Part shown: positions 35,282 through 44,829 of the stretch, in pieces
Position numbering within the stretch: position 1 is the first letter of the stretch
How the letters are laid out: each line of letters opens with the position of its first letter
From: Anaerocolumna sp. AGMB13025
Lineage (GTDB): Bacteria; Bacillota; Clostridia; Lachnospirales; Lachnospiraceae
Direction of reading: 5' to 3'
DNA: 64,000 nucleotides
Assembly (NCBI RefSeq): GCF_029689925.1
Contig: NZ_CP121445.1
Span: 15,001 to 79,000, forward strand
Translations under genes and position numbers: made by a program
Notes under the pieces: generated by a model
Seen by the model: only the letters and a program-made list of their open reading frames with translations
Told to the model about the DNA's origin: nothing
Databases searched by the model: none

Positions 35282-38200
35282 ATGAATATTAATGGAGTGT
35301 ATGGGAATGGAAATCTTTTAGTACAAGAGCAAGCGACCAGCCCGGTACCAAAAGAAGAAACCAGCAATCTGAGTGTGAAAAACAATACTGGGACCGAAAC
35401 TATACCGGCTGTCAATGATACAGGTTATACTACCTATGCCCAGGAGGACCTGCTAAATAAGACAGAAGAGAAAGATAAGGAAGAAGACTCTTCTCAGGAT
35501 AAACAACAGGATACTACATCGGACCGTATGACAGAGGAGGACTATAAGTCGATTCATGACGAGGGTATCTCCCTGGAGAAATATGACAAAGAACGGTTAG
35601 CCAGAGCCTTAGACCGGGTTAAAAATCAAAGAGAAGAAAAAGAGACCGGTATCACAAAGCAAAAAGAAATTTTAGATAAAAAAACGGAAGACATACAGAA
35701 TATGACTGACCATGGTACTAAAACGGAAAAGATCGTTCAAAAGTTAATAGAAACGGGGTTGCCGGTAACGCCTGCTAATATTGCCAAAATAGCTACTGCC
35801 ATGGAGCTGGCAACTAGTGCCTATAATTTTTCTGACAAATCCATGATTTATTTAATTAAGAACAATTTAGAACCTACCATTGAAAATTTATATAAAGCCC
35901 AGTATACCGGCAGCTTTCATGCAAAGAATGAGATATCTGAGCAGGATTTTAAGAGCCTTTATGGACAGGTAAATGAAATAATAGAAAAAGCAGGTCTAAA
36001 ACCAGATAATGAGACGATACAGTCAGCCAAATGGCTATTAAATAATCAGTTACCCTTGACAGAAGACACACTTTGGGCGTATCGGGATTTAAAGCAGTTA
36101 AAGAATAAGGCAGAGGAAGCTGTAATATTAGATAAAGCAGTGAAAGCATTTGCTGCCGGTAAAAATCCGGAAACAGCCTCTCTCGGGACGGCTGATTTGG
36201 ACAGGGCAGGGGAAGCCATTAAGGCATTTTCTGAGATATCGGAGGATGACGTAAAAGCGGTTGTAAAAGACCTTGATCTAAACCAGATTAACTTAAAAGA
36301 ATTACAAAAAGCCAGGCAGCAGCTTAAAGATAATGTAGCCAAACAGTCCGGGAAACCTGTAGAGACCGAAGCACTCTTAAAAGAAGCGAAGGAGGAGGAT
36401 TCCTCAGAGATCGATATTAAGACGATAACGGTAAGAAGACAGTTGGAAGAGATCCGTCTTAAGATGACTTTAGAGTCCGGTCAGCAGTTAATAAAAAAAG
36501 GCTTCAGACTGGATACAGATGCTCTTAGCAAACTGGTGGATGGTTTAAAAGAGGTAGAAGACAGATATTATAAAAATCTTTTAAAAGAAGGAAGCGCCCA
36601 GGTTAACGGGGAGAATATTAAGACCTTAAAGAATAGTTTAGAAAGTGTAAAAGAATTAAAAAGCATACCCAGCTATATTCTTGGAAGTACCCTTTCCGGC
36701 CGTAATTTAGAAACAGTAAACAGTCTTGTCAGTGCAGGTACCGAGTTAAAAGACAACTTGAGTAAAGCGGGTGAAGCTTATGAAACCCTAATGACAAAAC
36801 CCAGGGCTGATATGGGGGATTCCATAACCAAAGCATTTCGTAATGTAGATACTATATTAGAGGATATGAAGCTTGAAACCACCCAGGCTAATGAAAGAGC
36901 AGTCCGTATCTTAGGTTACAACGGAATGAATATTACGGAAGACAATATATTGGCGGTTAAGTCCTATGATGAACAAGTGAACCAGTTGATGAAAAATTTT
37001 AAACCGGCAGTTGCGGTAGAATTAATTAAAAAGGGAATTAATCCCCTTAATATGCCTATTGAAGAACTAAACCAGCAGATAGAAGGCATACAAAGTGAAT
37101 TGGGAATCACAGAAGATGAAAAATACAGTAAATATTTATGGAAGCTGGAAAAAAGTAAAAGTATCACGGAAGATGAAAAAAAATCTTATATCGGAATTTA
37201 CCGTTTATTAAATACAGTAGAGAAAACAGACGGAGCAGCGCTAGGTTCCGTATTAAAAGCGGATAAAGAGGTAACCATGCAAAACCTCCTGACCGCAGTC
37301 AGAACCTTTAAAAGCGGCGGTGTGGATACGGCGGTGGATGACGGTTTTGGTTCCCTCACAGAGCTTTCCTATTCCAGAGAGAGTATAACGGAGCAGTTAA
37401 ATACTGTCTTTAAGCAATCCGGACAAACGGATGATTCCAGTGAGATACCCGGTAAACACACGGAAAAATTCAACTATACGAATCGGTTATTAAAAGATAT
37501 TATGGAAGAAATAACGCCGGATAAGCTGAATAAGCTTGGTAATACCGAAGAGATATTAACCATGTCTGTCGAGGCACTTAAGGAGGGACTTAACGTTACT
37601 ACGGAAAATGCTGATACAGACAGCAGGTACTGGAGTCAGAAACTAGAGGATTACCAGGAAATAATGAACCAGTCCGACAGCGCTCTAAAGCTCCTAAATT
37701 CTTATGAGGTTCCGGCAAGCCTTCCGAATATACAGGCTGCCAAGGATTTACTAAGTACAGACAAATCATTTTATAAGCAGTTAGACCGTCTGTTTAAGGG
37801 AAATAGCGTAAATGATACCAAAGGAGAGGATATCAAAAATACTGGCAGAGATACCCTAGGAAATAATTATGCAGGTATTGATAATGGTGAACTAGAAAGT
37901 TCGAACCAGGCGACGCAGGATTTATCAAATATTTCAGAGGGGCTTATCGATGCTTTAAAGAGTCCGGCCAGTATGAAAGAGCAATATAAAGTAGTAGAAC
38001 AGGATGTAACGAAGCTCTTGAATCAAATGTATGCAAACCCGGTAATTACTTCCCAGGATATTGCCACCTTGCAGCGGATTAATTATGGGATGTCTTTTCT
38101 TACTACCATGGCCAGTAAGGAAAGTTATGAAATTCCTCTTGCGGTTGGAGAGGATATTACCAATGTTAATGTTACCGTGTTAAAGAATACAGGAGAAACC

Positions 38201-38569
38201 GGAAAAGTTAATATTACCTTCGATTCACAAACACTGGGAAATATTACGGTTAATCTTTCCGTCAGGGATAAGGGGTTAAATGCTCTGATAACTTCTGATA
38301 ACCGCCAGGGGCTGAATGAAATCCGAAATAATAGTCAGGCTTTAAGAGAAGCAGTTACCGGTTTGGGGGTTGAAATCAAACAATTAAATTATGGAATAGG
38401 TAATAAATTATCAGATACTTACCGATATACAAATTATAAAACGGATAGAGAAGTAAAAGAAAGTGAGAATACGGAGACAGATGAGGTCTCAACAGGTACG
38501 TTATACAGCCTTGCTAAAACATTTTTGGTACACATAAAACAGATGGAACAAGATGCATATAAACCGTGA
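35282..38569 (+). CDS. large flagellar-locus protein (DUF6240-like) with FliK-like C-terminus
   Basis: This protein of about 1095 aa is mostly helical, with degenerate internal repeats of the form PVTPANIAKIATAMELATSA / PLTEDTLWAYRDLK / NITEDNILAVKSYDEQV. The N-terminus is disordered, Gln/Thr/Asp-rich. Residues of about 945-1060 (GKVNITFDSQTLGNITVNLS, LITSDNRQGLNEIRNNSQAL) resemble the C-terminal domain of the hook-length protein FliK. Flagellin follows 20 bases later and a sigma-28-like promoter precedes, so it belongs to late flagellar genes. The ATG at 35282 is preferred over a GTG at 35273. DUF6240 membership is from memory and should be treated as likely. Confidence 0.75.
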   Translation: MNINGVYGNGNLLVQEQATSPVPKEETSNLSVKNNTGTETIPAVNDTGYTTYAQEDLLNKTEEKDKEEDSSQDKQQDTTSDRMTEEDYKSIHDEGISLEKYDKERLARALDRVKNQREEKETGITKQKEILDKKTEDIQNMTDHGTKTEKIVQKLIETGLPVTPANIAKIATAMELATSAYNFSDKSMIYLIKNNLEPTIENLYKAQYTGSFHAKNEISEQDFKSLYGQVNEIIEKAGLKPDNETIQSAKWLLNNQLPLTEDTLWAYRDLKQLKNKAEEAVILDKAVKAFAAGKNPETASLGTADLDRAGEAIKAFSEISEDDVKAVVKDLDLNQINLKELQKARQQLKDNVAKQSGKPVETEALLKEAKEEDSSEIDIKTITVRRQLEEIRLKMTLESGQQLIKKGFRLDTDALSKLVDGLKEVEDRYYKNLLKEGSAQVNGENIKTLKNSLESVKELKSIPSYILGSTLSGRNLETVNSLVSAGTELKDNLSKAGEAYETLMTKPRADMGDSITKAFRNVDTILEDMKLETTQANERAVRILGYNGMNITEDNILAVKSYDEQVNQLMKNFKPAVAVELIKKGINPLNMPIEELNQQIEGIQSELGITEDEKYSKYLWKLEKSKSITEDEKKSYIGIYRLLNTVEKTDGAALGSVLKADKEVTMQNLLTAVRTFKSGGVDTAVDDGFGSLTELSYSRESITEQLNTVFKQSGQTDDSSEIPGKHTEKFNYTNRLLKDIMEEITPDKLNKLGNTEEILTMSVEALKEGLNVTTENADTDSRYWSQKLEDYQEIMNQSDSALKLLNSYEVPASLPNIQAAKDLLSTDKSFYKQLDRLFKGNSVNDTKGEDIKNTGRDTLGNNYAGIDNGELESSNQATQDLSNISEGLIDALKSPASMKEQYKVVEQDVTKLLNQMYANPVITSQDIATLQRINYGMSFLTTMASKESYEIPLAVGEDITNVNVTVLKNTGETGKVNITFDSQTLGNITVNLSVRDKGLNALITSDNRQGLNEIRNNSQALREAVTGLGVEIKQLNYGIGNKLSDTYRYTNYKTDREVKESENTETDEVSTGTLYSLAKTFLVHIKQMEQDAYKP

Positions 38570-38589
38570 AGAACAGATAGGAGTCAGAT

Positions 38590-40056
38590 ATGAGAATTAA
38601 CCATAATATTTCAGCATTAAAATCAAACAATCAGTTAGCCAAAACAAATAATGCCCTGGATAAAAGCCTGGAGAAATTGTCCTCAGGTTTTCGTATTAAC
38701 CGTGCCGCCGATGATGCAGCGGGCATGGCTATTTCCCAAAAAATGAAGACCCAGATAGCAGGTCTTGATCAAGCCTCCAGAAACTCCTCCGATGGTATCT
38801 CAATTATTCAAACAGCGGAAGGTGCCTTAAACGAAGTAAACTCTATGCTGCAAAGAATGAGGGAATTAGCAGTTCAGGCTGCCAACGGAACCAATACCCT
38901 GGAGGACAGAAAGTCTGTACAGAGTGAAATTGACCAGTTACAGGAGGAAATTAAAAGAATTTCCACTACCACGGAGTTTAATACAAAAACCTTACTGGAT
39001 GGAAATCTTGATAATATGTCCTATTCCGATAATTCTGCAGTAAAGCTGGTGTCCTTATCGGATCAGGTGGAGCCTGGAAAGTACACAATAACGGTAACAG
39101 ATGAAGCAAAGAAAGCCGTAGCTACCGGTGCGGCTACAATTGATAAAGACCATATCATAACGGATGCTGAGGCCGGAACCATTAATATTAATGGAAACGA
39201 AGTGAAAATTGAGGCAGGGGATACCATGGAAGAGGTATTCGAGAAAATCCGTAATACCTGTGACACTGCCAACGTTAAGGTATTTACTACAAATAATCTG
39301 ACGGCTCCGACTCCGGCACAGGTAATTGCTTCCCCGGATACTGCCGGATACTCTGCGGTTGCTCTGGCTGATAATACAGCACTGGTATTTGTATCAAAAG
39401 GTTACGGCAGTGATGAATCTATCAATATTTATTGTGATAATGCAAGTTTAAAAACTGCACTTGGAATTACGACAGTTACTGCAACTGCAGGCACAGATGC
39501 CAAGGCTACATTAGGGGCAGGATTTTCTTCAACAGCTACCGTATCCGTAGAGGGAAATCTGGTAAAGGTTACTGATAATAATGATTTTGAGATGGTATAT
39601 GATGCACAGCCAGGCTCCTCGGCTGGTACGGGTGTTACTAATACAACCGTTTTAGATGCGGGTCCTATGAAACTACAGATTGGAGCGAATGAAAATCAGC
39701 TTATGAAAGTACGTATACCCAAAGTAGATCCTTCTACCTTAGGTATTGACAGTGCCAATGTCTGCACCGATGAGGGAGCCCAGAAAGCCATAACCCAGTT
39801 TGAGGACGCCAATACAAAAGTAACCGGAATCCGTGCGAAACTGGGTGCTTATCAGAACCGTCTGGAACATGCTATATCAAATCTGGATACTACCTCTGAG
39901 AATATGACAGAAGCTTTATCCCGTATCGAAGACGTAGATATGGCAAAGGAAATGGCGAATTATACCCAGAAAAATGTTTTGTCTCAGGCAGGTACTTCTA
40001 TGCTTGCACAAGCCAATCAAAGACCACAGTCTATATTGACATTATTACAAGGCTGA
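38590..40056 (+). CDS. fliC: flagellin
   Basis: The 488-aa filament subunit has a conserved N-terminal D0/D1 region (MRINHNISALKSNNQLAKTN; LSSGFRINRAADDAAGMAIS) and a matching C-terminal D1/D0 region (LSRIEDVDMAKEMANYTQKN; ANQRPQSILTLLQG). The middle (about 145-385) is a variable Ala/Thr-rich surface domain. Export is by the flagellar type III apparatus without signal peptide. It follows the DUF6240-like gene by 20 bases and precedes fliS, so one transcript from the sigma-28 promoter is likely. Confidence 0.97.
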   Translation: MRINHNISALKSNNQLAKTNNALDKSLEKLSSGFRINRAADDAAGMAISQKMKTQIAGLDQASRNSSDGISIIQTAEGALNEVNSMLQRMRELAVQAANGTNTLEDRKSVQSEIDQLQEEIKRISTTTEFNTKTLLDGNLDNMSYSDNSAVKLVSLSDQVEPGKYTITVTDEAKKAVATGAATIDKDHIITDAEAGTININGNEVKIEAGDTMEEVFEKIRNTCDTANVKVFTTNNLTAPTPAQVIASPDTAGYSAVALADNTALVFVSKGYGSDESINIYCDNASLKTALGITTVTATAGTDAKATLGAGFSSTATVSVEGNLVKVTDNNDFEMVYDAQPGSSAGTGVTNTTVLDAGPMKLQIGANENQLMKVRIPKVDPSTLGIDSANVCTDEGAQKAITQFEDANTKVTGIRAKLGAYQNRLEHAISNLDTTSENMTEALSRIEDVDMAKEMANYTQKNVLSQAGTSMLAQANQRPQSILTLLQG

Positions 40057-40097
40057 TAGTTCTTAGTAAGTTAATACAGAAAGGCATTGGTATATAG

Positions 40098-40577
40098 ATG
40101 GAAAAGGATATGATGAAGGCTTTTGCGGCCAGGGTAACACAGGCCTCCAGAACGGAACTGGTGGTTATTATGTATGAAGTGATTCTGACTGACATTGATT
40201 GTGCGAAGACCTGTTATAACAAGGAGGATACCGTAAAATTTGAGCAGGAATTAAAACATGCGCAGCGGTTTCTCAATGAATTGATGGCAACGCTTAATTA
40301 CCGCTATGAACTTTCCTATCAGCTTATGAGCCTGTATATTTTTATCAATAAGTCTTTGGTGACTGCTGTTTTTCAGAAAAACGCCGATATACTGGAGGAA
40401 GCAGAAGCTGTACTTAAGGTTTTATTAGAAGGGTTTAAAGGTACTGTTAAGGAGGATTTATCGGGACCGGTTATGCAAAATACCCAGCAACTATATGCTG
40501 GACTTACCTATGGCAGAGGTGTTTTGAATGAGACATATCTTAATGCGAATGAACAAAGCAGAGGGTATAAGGCGTAG
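40098..40577 (+). CDS. fliS: flagellar protein FliS (flagellin chaperone)-like
   Basis: This 159-aa helical protein fits FliS, the cytoplasmic chaperone that binds the C-terminus of flagellin. The start region (AFAARVTQASRTELVVIMYE) and central SYQLMSLYIFINKSLVTA have the family pattern. It is slightly longer than the usual 125-135 aa. It lies 41 bases behind flagellin and is followed by a terminator. Confidence 0.85.
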   Translation: MEKDMMKAFAARVTQASRTELVVIMYEVILTDIDCAKTCYNKEDTVKFEQELKHAQRFLNELMATLNYRYELSYQLMSLYIFINKSLVTAVFQKNADILEEAEAVLKVLLEGFKGTVKEDLSGPVMQNTQQLYAGLTYGRGVLNETYLNANEQSRGYKA

Positions 40578-40602
40578 ATAGAATTCGTTTGGAGATAGTT
40601 TA

Positions 40603-40648
40603 AAAGCCGGTAAAAGACTGAAAAAGTCTTTACCGGCTTTATTTTTTT
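40603..40648 (+). terminator. terminator of the flagellin operon
   Basis: AAAGCCGGTAAAGACTT-type arms: AAAGCCGGTAAAAGACT pairs with AGTCTTTACCGGCTTT and is followed by A and seven T residues. It is a strong GC-containing stem just behind fliS. Confidence 0.9.
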
Positions 40649-40764
40649 CCATAGTATTTCTTCTTTTATTATTTTTTTTGGGGGTGTATCTTTTTGATTA
40701 GATGCAATGTAAAATATACGGCAAATGCTGGCTTAAGAGCCGTTACTTTTCCTGAAAATTCTGA

Positions 40765-40986
40765 TTATATGATGGAGTAATCGTTATCCATTTCTTTTGC
40801 TTGCTTTAGGAGAAATTTATATCTTTTTTGAATGGCGTTTACTTCATAAATATAGCAGTCAATTAAATCAGGATCAATTACGTTTTCAAAATTAGAATAT
40901 GCGGATTCCAGAGCAAGCTTTGTCTTTTTAATTTCGCCCAGCAATGCATCATTTTGCTTCTTTTTCGTCTTTGAAAACAACTTCAT
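40765..40986 (-). CDS. DUF2508 (YaaL-like) small protein
   Basis: This 73-aa hydrophilic helical protein (IKKTKLALESAYSNFENVID then PDLIDCYIYEVNAIQKRYKF) matches the DUF2508 family, found next to bofA in many Firmicutes. Here it is divergent from bofA rather than in line with it. Its role is unknown; the neighbour suggests a link to sporulation. Confidence 0.8.
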   Translation of the reverse strand: MKLFSKTKKKQNDALLGEIKKTKLALESAYSNFENVIDPDLIDCYIYEVNAIQKRYKFLLKQAKEMDNDYSII

Positions 40987-41111
40987 TCATGCTCCAATCT
41001 ACCTGATAGCAGGCTAAAATAAGAATTATTATAAATATAGTATAGTCAGGCTGTTACTAGAATATACTAATTTATAGAAAAATTTACCTAAAATATTAAA
41101 AGGAGGAAACG

Positions 41112-41384
41112 ATGGAAAGTCAGATATTCGTGGTTATCATTATAATTTGTATTGCTTTAATTGCATTTGGATTAATTAAGCACCGTTTTGATTTACTAGT
41201 TAATTTTGGTCTTCGTATCTTTTCCGGATTACTTGGTATCTATCTGCTTAACAGCTTATTATCAAATTTTCATTTGGCTTTAGGAGTCGGAACCAACGGG
41301 TTAACTGCACTTGTCATAGGGCTGCTTGGTCTGCCGGGATTTTTGCTGGTTTATGGTGTGGCAGCGTTTTATTATTTTACATAG
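41112..41384 (+). CDS. bofA: BofA, inhibitor of pro-sigma-K processing
   Basis: The 90-aa integral membrane protein has three hydrophobic helices and the family sequences LVNFGLRIFSGLLGIYLLN and ALVIGLLGLPGFLLVYG. In sporulating bacteria BofA holds the SpoIVFB protease inactive in the mother-cell membrane until a forespore signal arrives. AAAGGAGG precedes the ATG. Its presence indicates a spore former. Confidence 0.9.
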   Translation: MESQIFVVIIIICIALIAFGLIKHRFDLLVNFGLRIFSGLLGIYLLNSLLSNFHLALGVGTNGLTALVIGLLGLPGFLLVYGVAAFYYFT

Positions 41385-41411
41385 AGAATATCTCATAACT
41401 TTGCATTTTGA

Positions 41412-41705
41412 ATAGTAACAGCTTCTTTTAAACCTCTAAAGGTTACTTTAACTGATAAAAGTTTTAAGGGGATAATAGAGCAATATAGTTCTTCTTGGCA
41501 AAATAGAACAGCAAAAGATTTTGAAAATATAGATATAATATTGAATAAAAATATTTATGGATTTGATAACGATGATAGAATAAAAATGAAAATGGACGTG
41601 AAAGAATTTATTGCTACGACTACTTATGGACAGTTAGTAATTAAAAAGATTAACTCAGGTTTAGATTATTTAGTTGAAAAAGAATTAGGATGCTTATTAT
41701 TATAG
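41412..41705 (+). pseudogene. 5'-truncated remnant of an unknown gene
   Basis: An open frame of 97 codons ending TAG at 41703-41705 has no start codon in its first 69 codons and no ribosome site. The encoded peptide looks like real protein (SFKGIIEQYSSSWQNRTAKD, then FIATTTYGQLVIKKINSG). Base composition is lower in GC than its neighbours. It is probably the tail of a gene lost by deletion. I do not recognise the family. Confidence 0.45.
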
Positions 41706-41978
41706 GTATTACTATTCTTTTTTATTAGTAAACATTTTTTATAAATTAGTTATGATTATAAGCATATAATGGAAGTCTTTTATTAATAAAAATCTGAAGA
41801 TTATGTTATATAATTTATGTTAAAAGCACTAAAAATAGTGAAATTTATTGTGTACTATGCCATGTATGACTATATTAATTTGAACGTAAAAATAAATAAA
41901 AAAAAGTATATAATTTGGTATAAGTAATGAAAATACAAAAATTACATAATTTTGGTTGAAAAAAATAAAAACAGGGTG

Positions 41979-41996
41979 TAAGATAACGTTATCTTA
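41979..41996. promoter_or_regulatory. 18-bp perfect palindrome before the tad cluster
   Basis: TAAGATAAC-GTTATCTTA is a loopless perfect palindrome 12 bases before the first tad gene. The symmetry is that of a dimeric repressor or activator site. It is too short of T residues to be a terminator. Confidence 0.5.
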
Positions 41997-42008
41997 AAAA
42001 TCTGTGAG

Positions 42009-42560
42009 GTGAGGTCCATCAGTTTAAAAATGACTTGCCTTGTCTGCCTGCTTCTATTGGCTGTAATAATGGATTTAAAATCCTATAAAATCAGCAATTA
42101 TTTAATTCTGACCGGAGTGTTTACCGGATTCATTTTTCAATATTATGAGCATGGTCAGGCTGGTATAAGTTTATGTTTTTTTGGAATGATTATGCCTATC
42201 GTGATTTTGTTTCCTTTATTTATAATAAAAGCCTTAGGGGCGGGGGATATTAAACTTCTTTCCGTTATCGGAAGTTATATGGGCATTATCTATGTGTTTA
42301 AGTCTATTGCAGCTGCTTTTATAATCGGAGCAGTTATGTCACTTATTTATCTTATAAGATACAGACAAGTATTTTATCGATTCCATTATCTTTTTTGCTA
42401 TATTCAAACTGTTATCTCCAATTTTACGGGTCAGGAAAAAACCAGAGAAGGAATAAAACCTTATTATGATAGGAAAAGAGACGGGAATAAAGGGGTTATA
42501 CATTTTTCTATTCCTATTTTAGGCGCAGTACTGTTGCAGGTTATTCTGGGGATTTACTAA
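42009..42560 (+). CDS. A24-type prepilin peptidase (TadV/CpaA-like)
   Basis: This 183-aa membrane aspartic protease cleaves the leader of Flp-type prepilins. The catalytic Asp residues are D22 in MDLKSYKISN and D80 in the GAGD motif (GAGDIKLL). About five hydrophobic helices are present. It starts with GTG (42009) or ATG (42030). It is the first gene of the tad cluster. A second A24 protein lies at 51291, so the two may divide the pilin and pseudopilin substrates. Confidence 0.88.
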   Translation: MRSISLKMTCLVCLLLLAVIMDLKSYKISNYLILTGVFTGFIFQYYEHGQAGISLCFFGMIMPIVILFPLFIIKALGAGDIKLLSVIGSYMGIIYVFKSIAAAFIIGAVMSLIYLIRYRQVFYRFHYLFCYIQTVISNFTGQEKTREGIKPYYDRKRDGNKGVIHFSIPILGAVLLQVILGIY

Positions 42561-42603
42561 CCCCTGACTACAAAGCAGATTATAAAAGGAAAGGGGGTGG
42601 AAA

Positions 42604-43605
42604 ATGAACAATACATTAGCTGTTTGCGACAGGGAAGCAGAGTATGCCAATCATCTGATGGAATATATAAAAAGAAAACAAAAAAAGCAGTTTCAGGTAT
42701 GTGTTTTTACTAATATGGAAAGCCTTAAAGCATATTTAAAACAAAGTACGGTGTATATTTTACTGATACAGGAAGAATTGGCAGAAGAGGCTTATAATTG
42801 TGATAATATAAAACATATTTGTATTTTATCTGAGACAGATTACTCTGGATCCAAGGATAATGTACCGATTATTTATAAGTATCAATCTGCAGAAGTTGTC
42901 TTAAAAGAGCTGTTTGGCTTTTTTCCTCTAAACGATACCCAGCCAAAACTTAATAATACTTCAGGGCGCTATGCAGAAATCATCAGTGTATTTTCGGTAG
43001 GTGATGATATCGTATCCCAGTTATTTGCATATGCTCTGGCAAAGCAATACTCCTTCTTAAGAAGGACCTTATATATTAATTTAAACATCTTACCGATTCT
43101 ACCCGCTATATCAGGCTATAAGACAGATAAAAGCCTATCTGAATTTATCTATTTTCTTAAACAGAACAATCCCAATATGACCGCCAAAATGTATGAATAT
43201 ATAACGAATCACGAAACTCTTGCTTCTATGGAGGGGGTAACCTTTGGTCCGGATTTATATGAACTGCTACCGGAAGATATCGTCCATTGGCTGAATATTA
43301 TTCTGCAAAACACGAAGTATGAAGTTATCGTATTTGATGTTGGCAGTTATTTTCAAGCTGGGTTGGAAGTTTTTAAAAACAGCACCAGATTACTGCTTCT
43401 CTTAGGGCAGGGTTACTGGGAACAGTGGAAAGCTGATAATTTTAAAGAGCAGCTGGAATGGTCGGGAAATGAGGAGATAGCAGAGAAACTTATCCTGGTA
43501 CCGGTTACAGATGAGATAAAGATTAATTTACAAGCTGTTACTGCGGAGAATTTTGAGTTTGAAACCGGTAATTTAAGTCTGGCAGCAGAGTATATTATAA
43601 AATGA
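42604..43605 (+). CDS. TadZ/CpaE-like protein
   Basis: The 333-aa protein has an atypical receiver-like N-terminal part (about 1-110) and a MinD-like P-loop fold in the second half (EIISVFSVGDDIVSQLFAYA; YEVIVFDVGSYFQAGLEVF). The usual KGGxGKT Walker motif is not visible, so ATP binding is probably lost or weak. In tad systems this protein places the secretion machinery at its cell position. It lies between the prepilin peptidase and TadA genes. Confidence 0.78.
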   Translation: MNNTLAVCDREAEYANHLMEYIKRKQKKQFQVCVFTNMESLKAYLKQSTVYILLIQEELAEEAYNCDNIKHICILSETDYSGSKDNVPIIYKYQSAEVVLKELFGFFPLNDTQPKLNNTSGRYAEIISVFSVGDDIVSQLFAYALAKQYSFLRRTLYINLNILPILPAISGYKTDKSLSEFIYFLKQNNPNMTAKMYEYITNHETLASMEGVTFGPDLYELLPEDIVHWLNIILQNTKYEVIVFDVGSYFQAGLEVFKNSTRLLLLLGQGYWEQWKADNFKEQLEWSGNEEIAEKLILVPVTDEIKINLQAVTAENFEFETGNLSLAAEYIIK

Positions 43606-43614
43606 GAGGTTGGT

Positions 43615-44829
43615 ATGGATGATCAAAAGCAAGAACTTCAGGAATTGGTTATAAGGGAAATTGATTTATCAAAAGAATTAGAAGATGAAGAAATACTTGA
43701 GGTAATAGATGAAATTCTTTTAAATAAAAGCAGGACGAGCTATATCAGTATGCAGGATAAAAGAAGGCTTAGAAAAGACATTTTTAACTCTATAAGAAGA
43801 CTTGATATCCTACAGGAACTGGTGGAGGATACGTCTATTACAGAAATTATGATTAACGGTGCTAAAAATATATTTATTGAGCAGAACGGTGCGATCAGAC
43901 CCTGGATTAAGCAGTTTGAATCGGAGAAGAAATTAGAGGATGTGGTCCAGCAGATTGTATCCAAGTCAAACCGTATCATTAATGAGGCTAGTCCCATTGT
44001 AGATGCCAGACTGCCGGATGGGTCCAGGGTTAATATTGTACTTCCCCCTGTGGCGCTGGAAGGACCCGTAGTTACCATCCGAAAGTTTCCGGACAATCCA
44101 ATTACAATTGATAAACTAATCCAAATTGGAGCAGTAACCATAGAAGTCTCCAGGTTTTTAGAGGAGCTGGTAATTGCAGGGTATAACATATTTATCAGCG
44201 GAGGAACAGGTTCTGGCAAAACCACTTTTTTAAATGTACTATCCAACTTCATTCCAAAGGATGAAAGAGTCATTACGATAGAAGACTCTGCCGAACTCCA
44301 GATCAGGTCCATACCCAATCTTGTGAAACTGGAAGCCCGGAATGCCAATGTAGAAGGTAAGAATGCGGTTACCATAAGGGATTTGATTAAGGCAAGCCTA
44401 CGTATGCGGCCGAACAGAATAATCGTCGGGGAAGTCAGAGACGCCGCCGCAATCGATATGCTGCAGGCTATGAATAGCGGTCATGACGGCTCCATGTCCA
44501 CAGGACATGCCAACTCAACAATTGATATGCTAAATCGTTTGGAAACACTGGTGCTAATGGGAACCGATATCCCCCTTATGGCAGTCAGAAAGCAGATAGC
44601 CTCTGCAATTGATATTATTGTACATTTAGGAAGGCTAAGGGATAAAAGCAGAAAAGTCCTCGAAATCTCGGAAGTCCTTGACTGCATGGATGGAGAAATT
44701 GAAGTTAACAAACTCTATGTATTTAAAGAAGAAGGAGAAGATGAGAATGGCAGCGTACTGGGGAAACTGCAAAAAACCAATAATGAATTAATTAATTTAT
44801 CAAAATTAAGTAAGGCGGGAATTCTGTGA
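43615..44829 (+). CDS. tadA: TadA/CpaF secretion ATPase
   Basis: The 404-aa motor ATPase drives Flp pilus assembly. Walker A is SGGTGSGKTT (195-204), followed by the Asp box (VITIEDSAELQ), Walker B region (RIIVGEVRDAAA) and the His box (GSMSTGHANSTIDMLNRLE). The N-terminal domain (1-100) is the usual TadA extension. It begins 9 bases behind TadZ and overlaps TadB by 4 bases. No deviation from the family is seen. Confidence 0.95.
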   Translation: MDDQKQELQELVIREIDLSKELEDEEILEVIDEILLNKSRTSYISMQDKRRLRKDIFNSIRRLDILQELVEDTSITEIMINGAKNIFIEQNGAIRPWIKQFESEKKLEDVVQQIVSKSNRIINEASPIVDARLPDGSRVNIVLPPVALEGPVVTIRKFPDNPITIDKLIQIGAVTIEVSRFLEELVIAGYNIFISGGTGSGKTTFLNVLSNFIPKDERVITIEDSAELQIRSIPNLVKLEARNANVEGKNAVTIRDLIKASLRMRPNRIIVGEVRDAAAIDMLQAMNSGHDGSMSTGHANSTIDMLNRLETLVLMGTDIPLMAVRKQIASAIDIIVHLGRLRDKSRKVLEISEVLDCMDGEIEVNKLYVFKEEGEDENGSVLGKLQKTNNELINLSKLSKAGIL

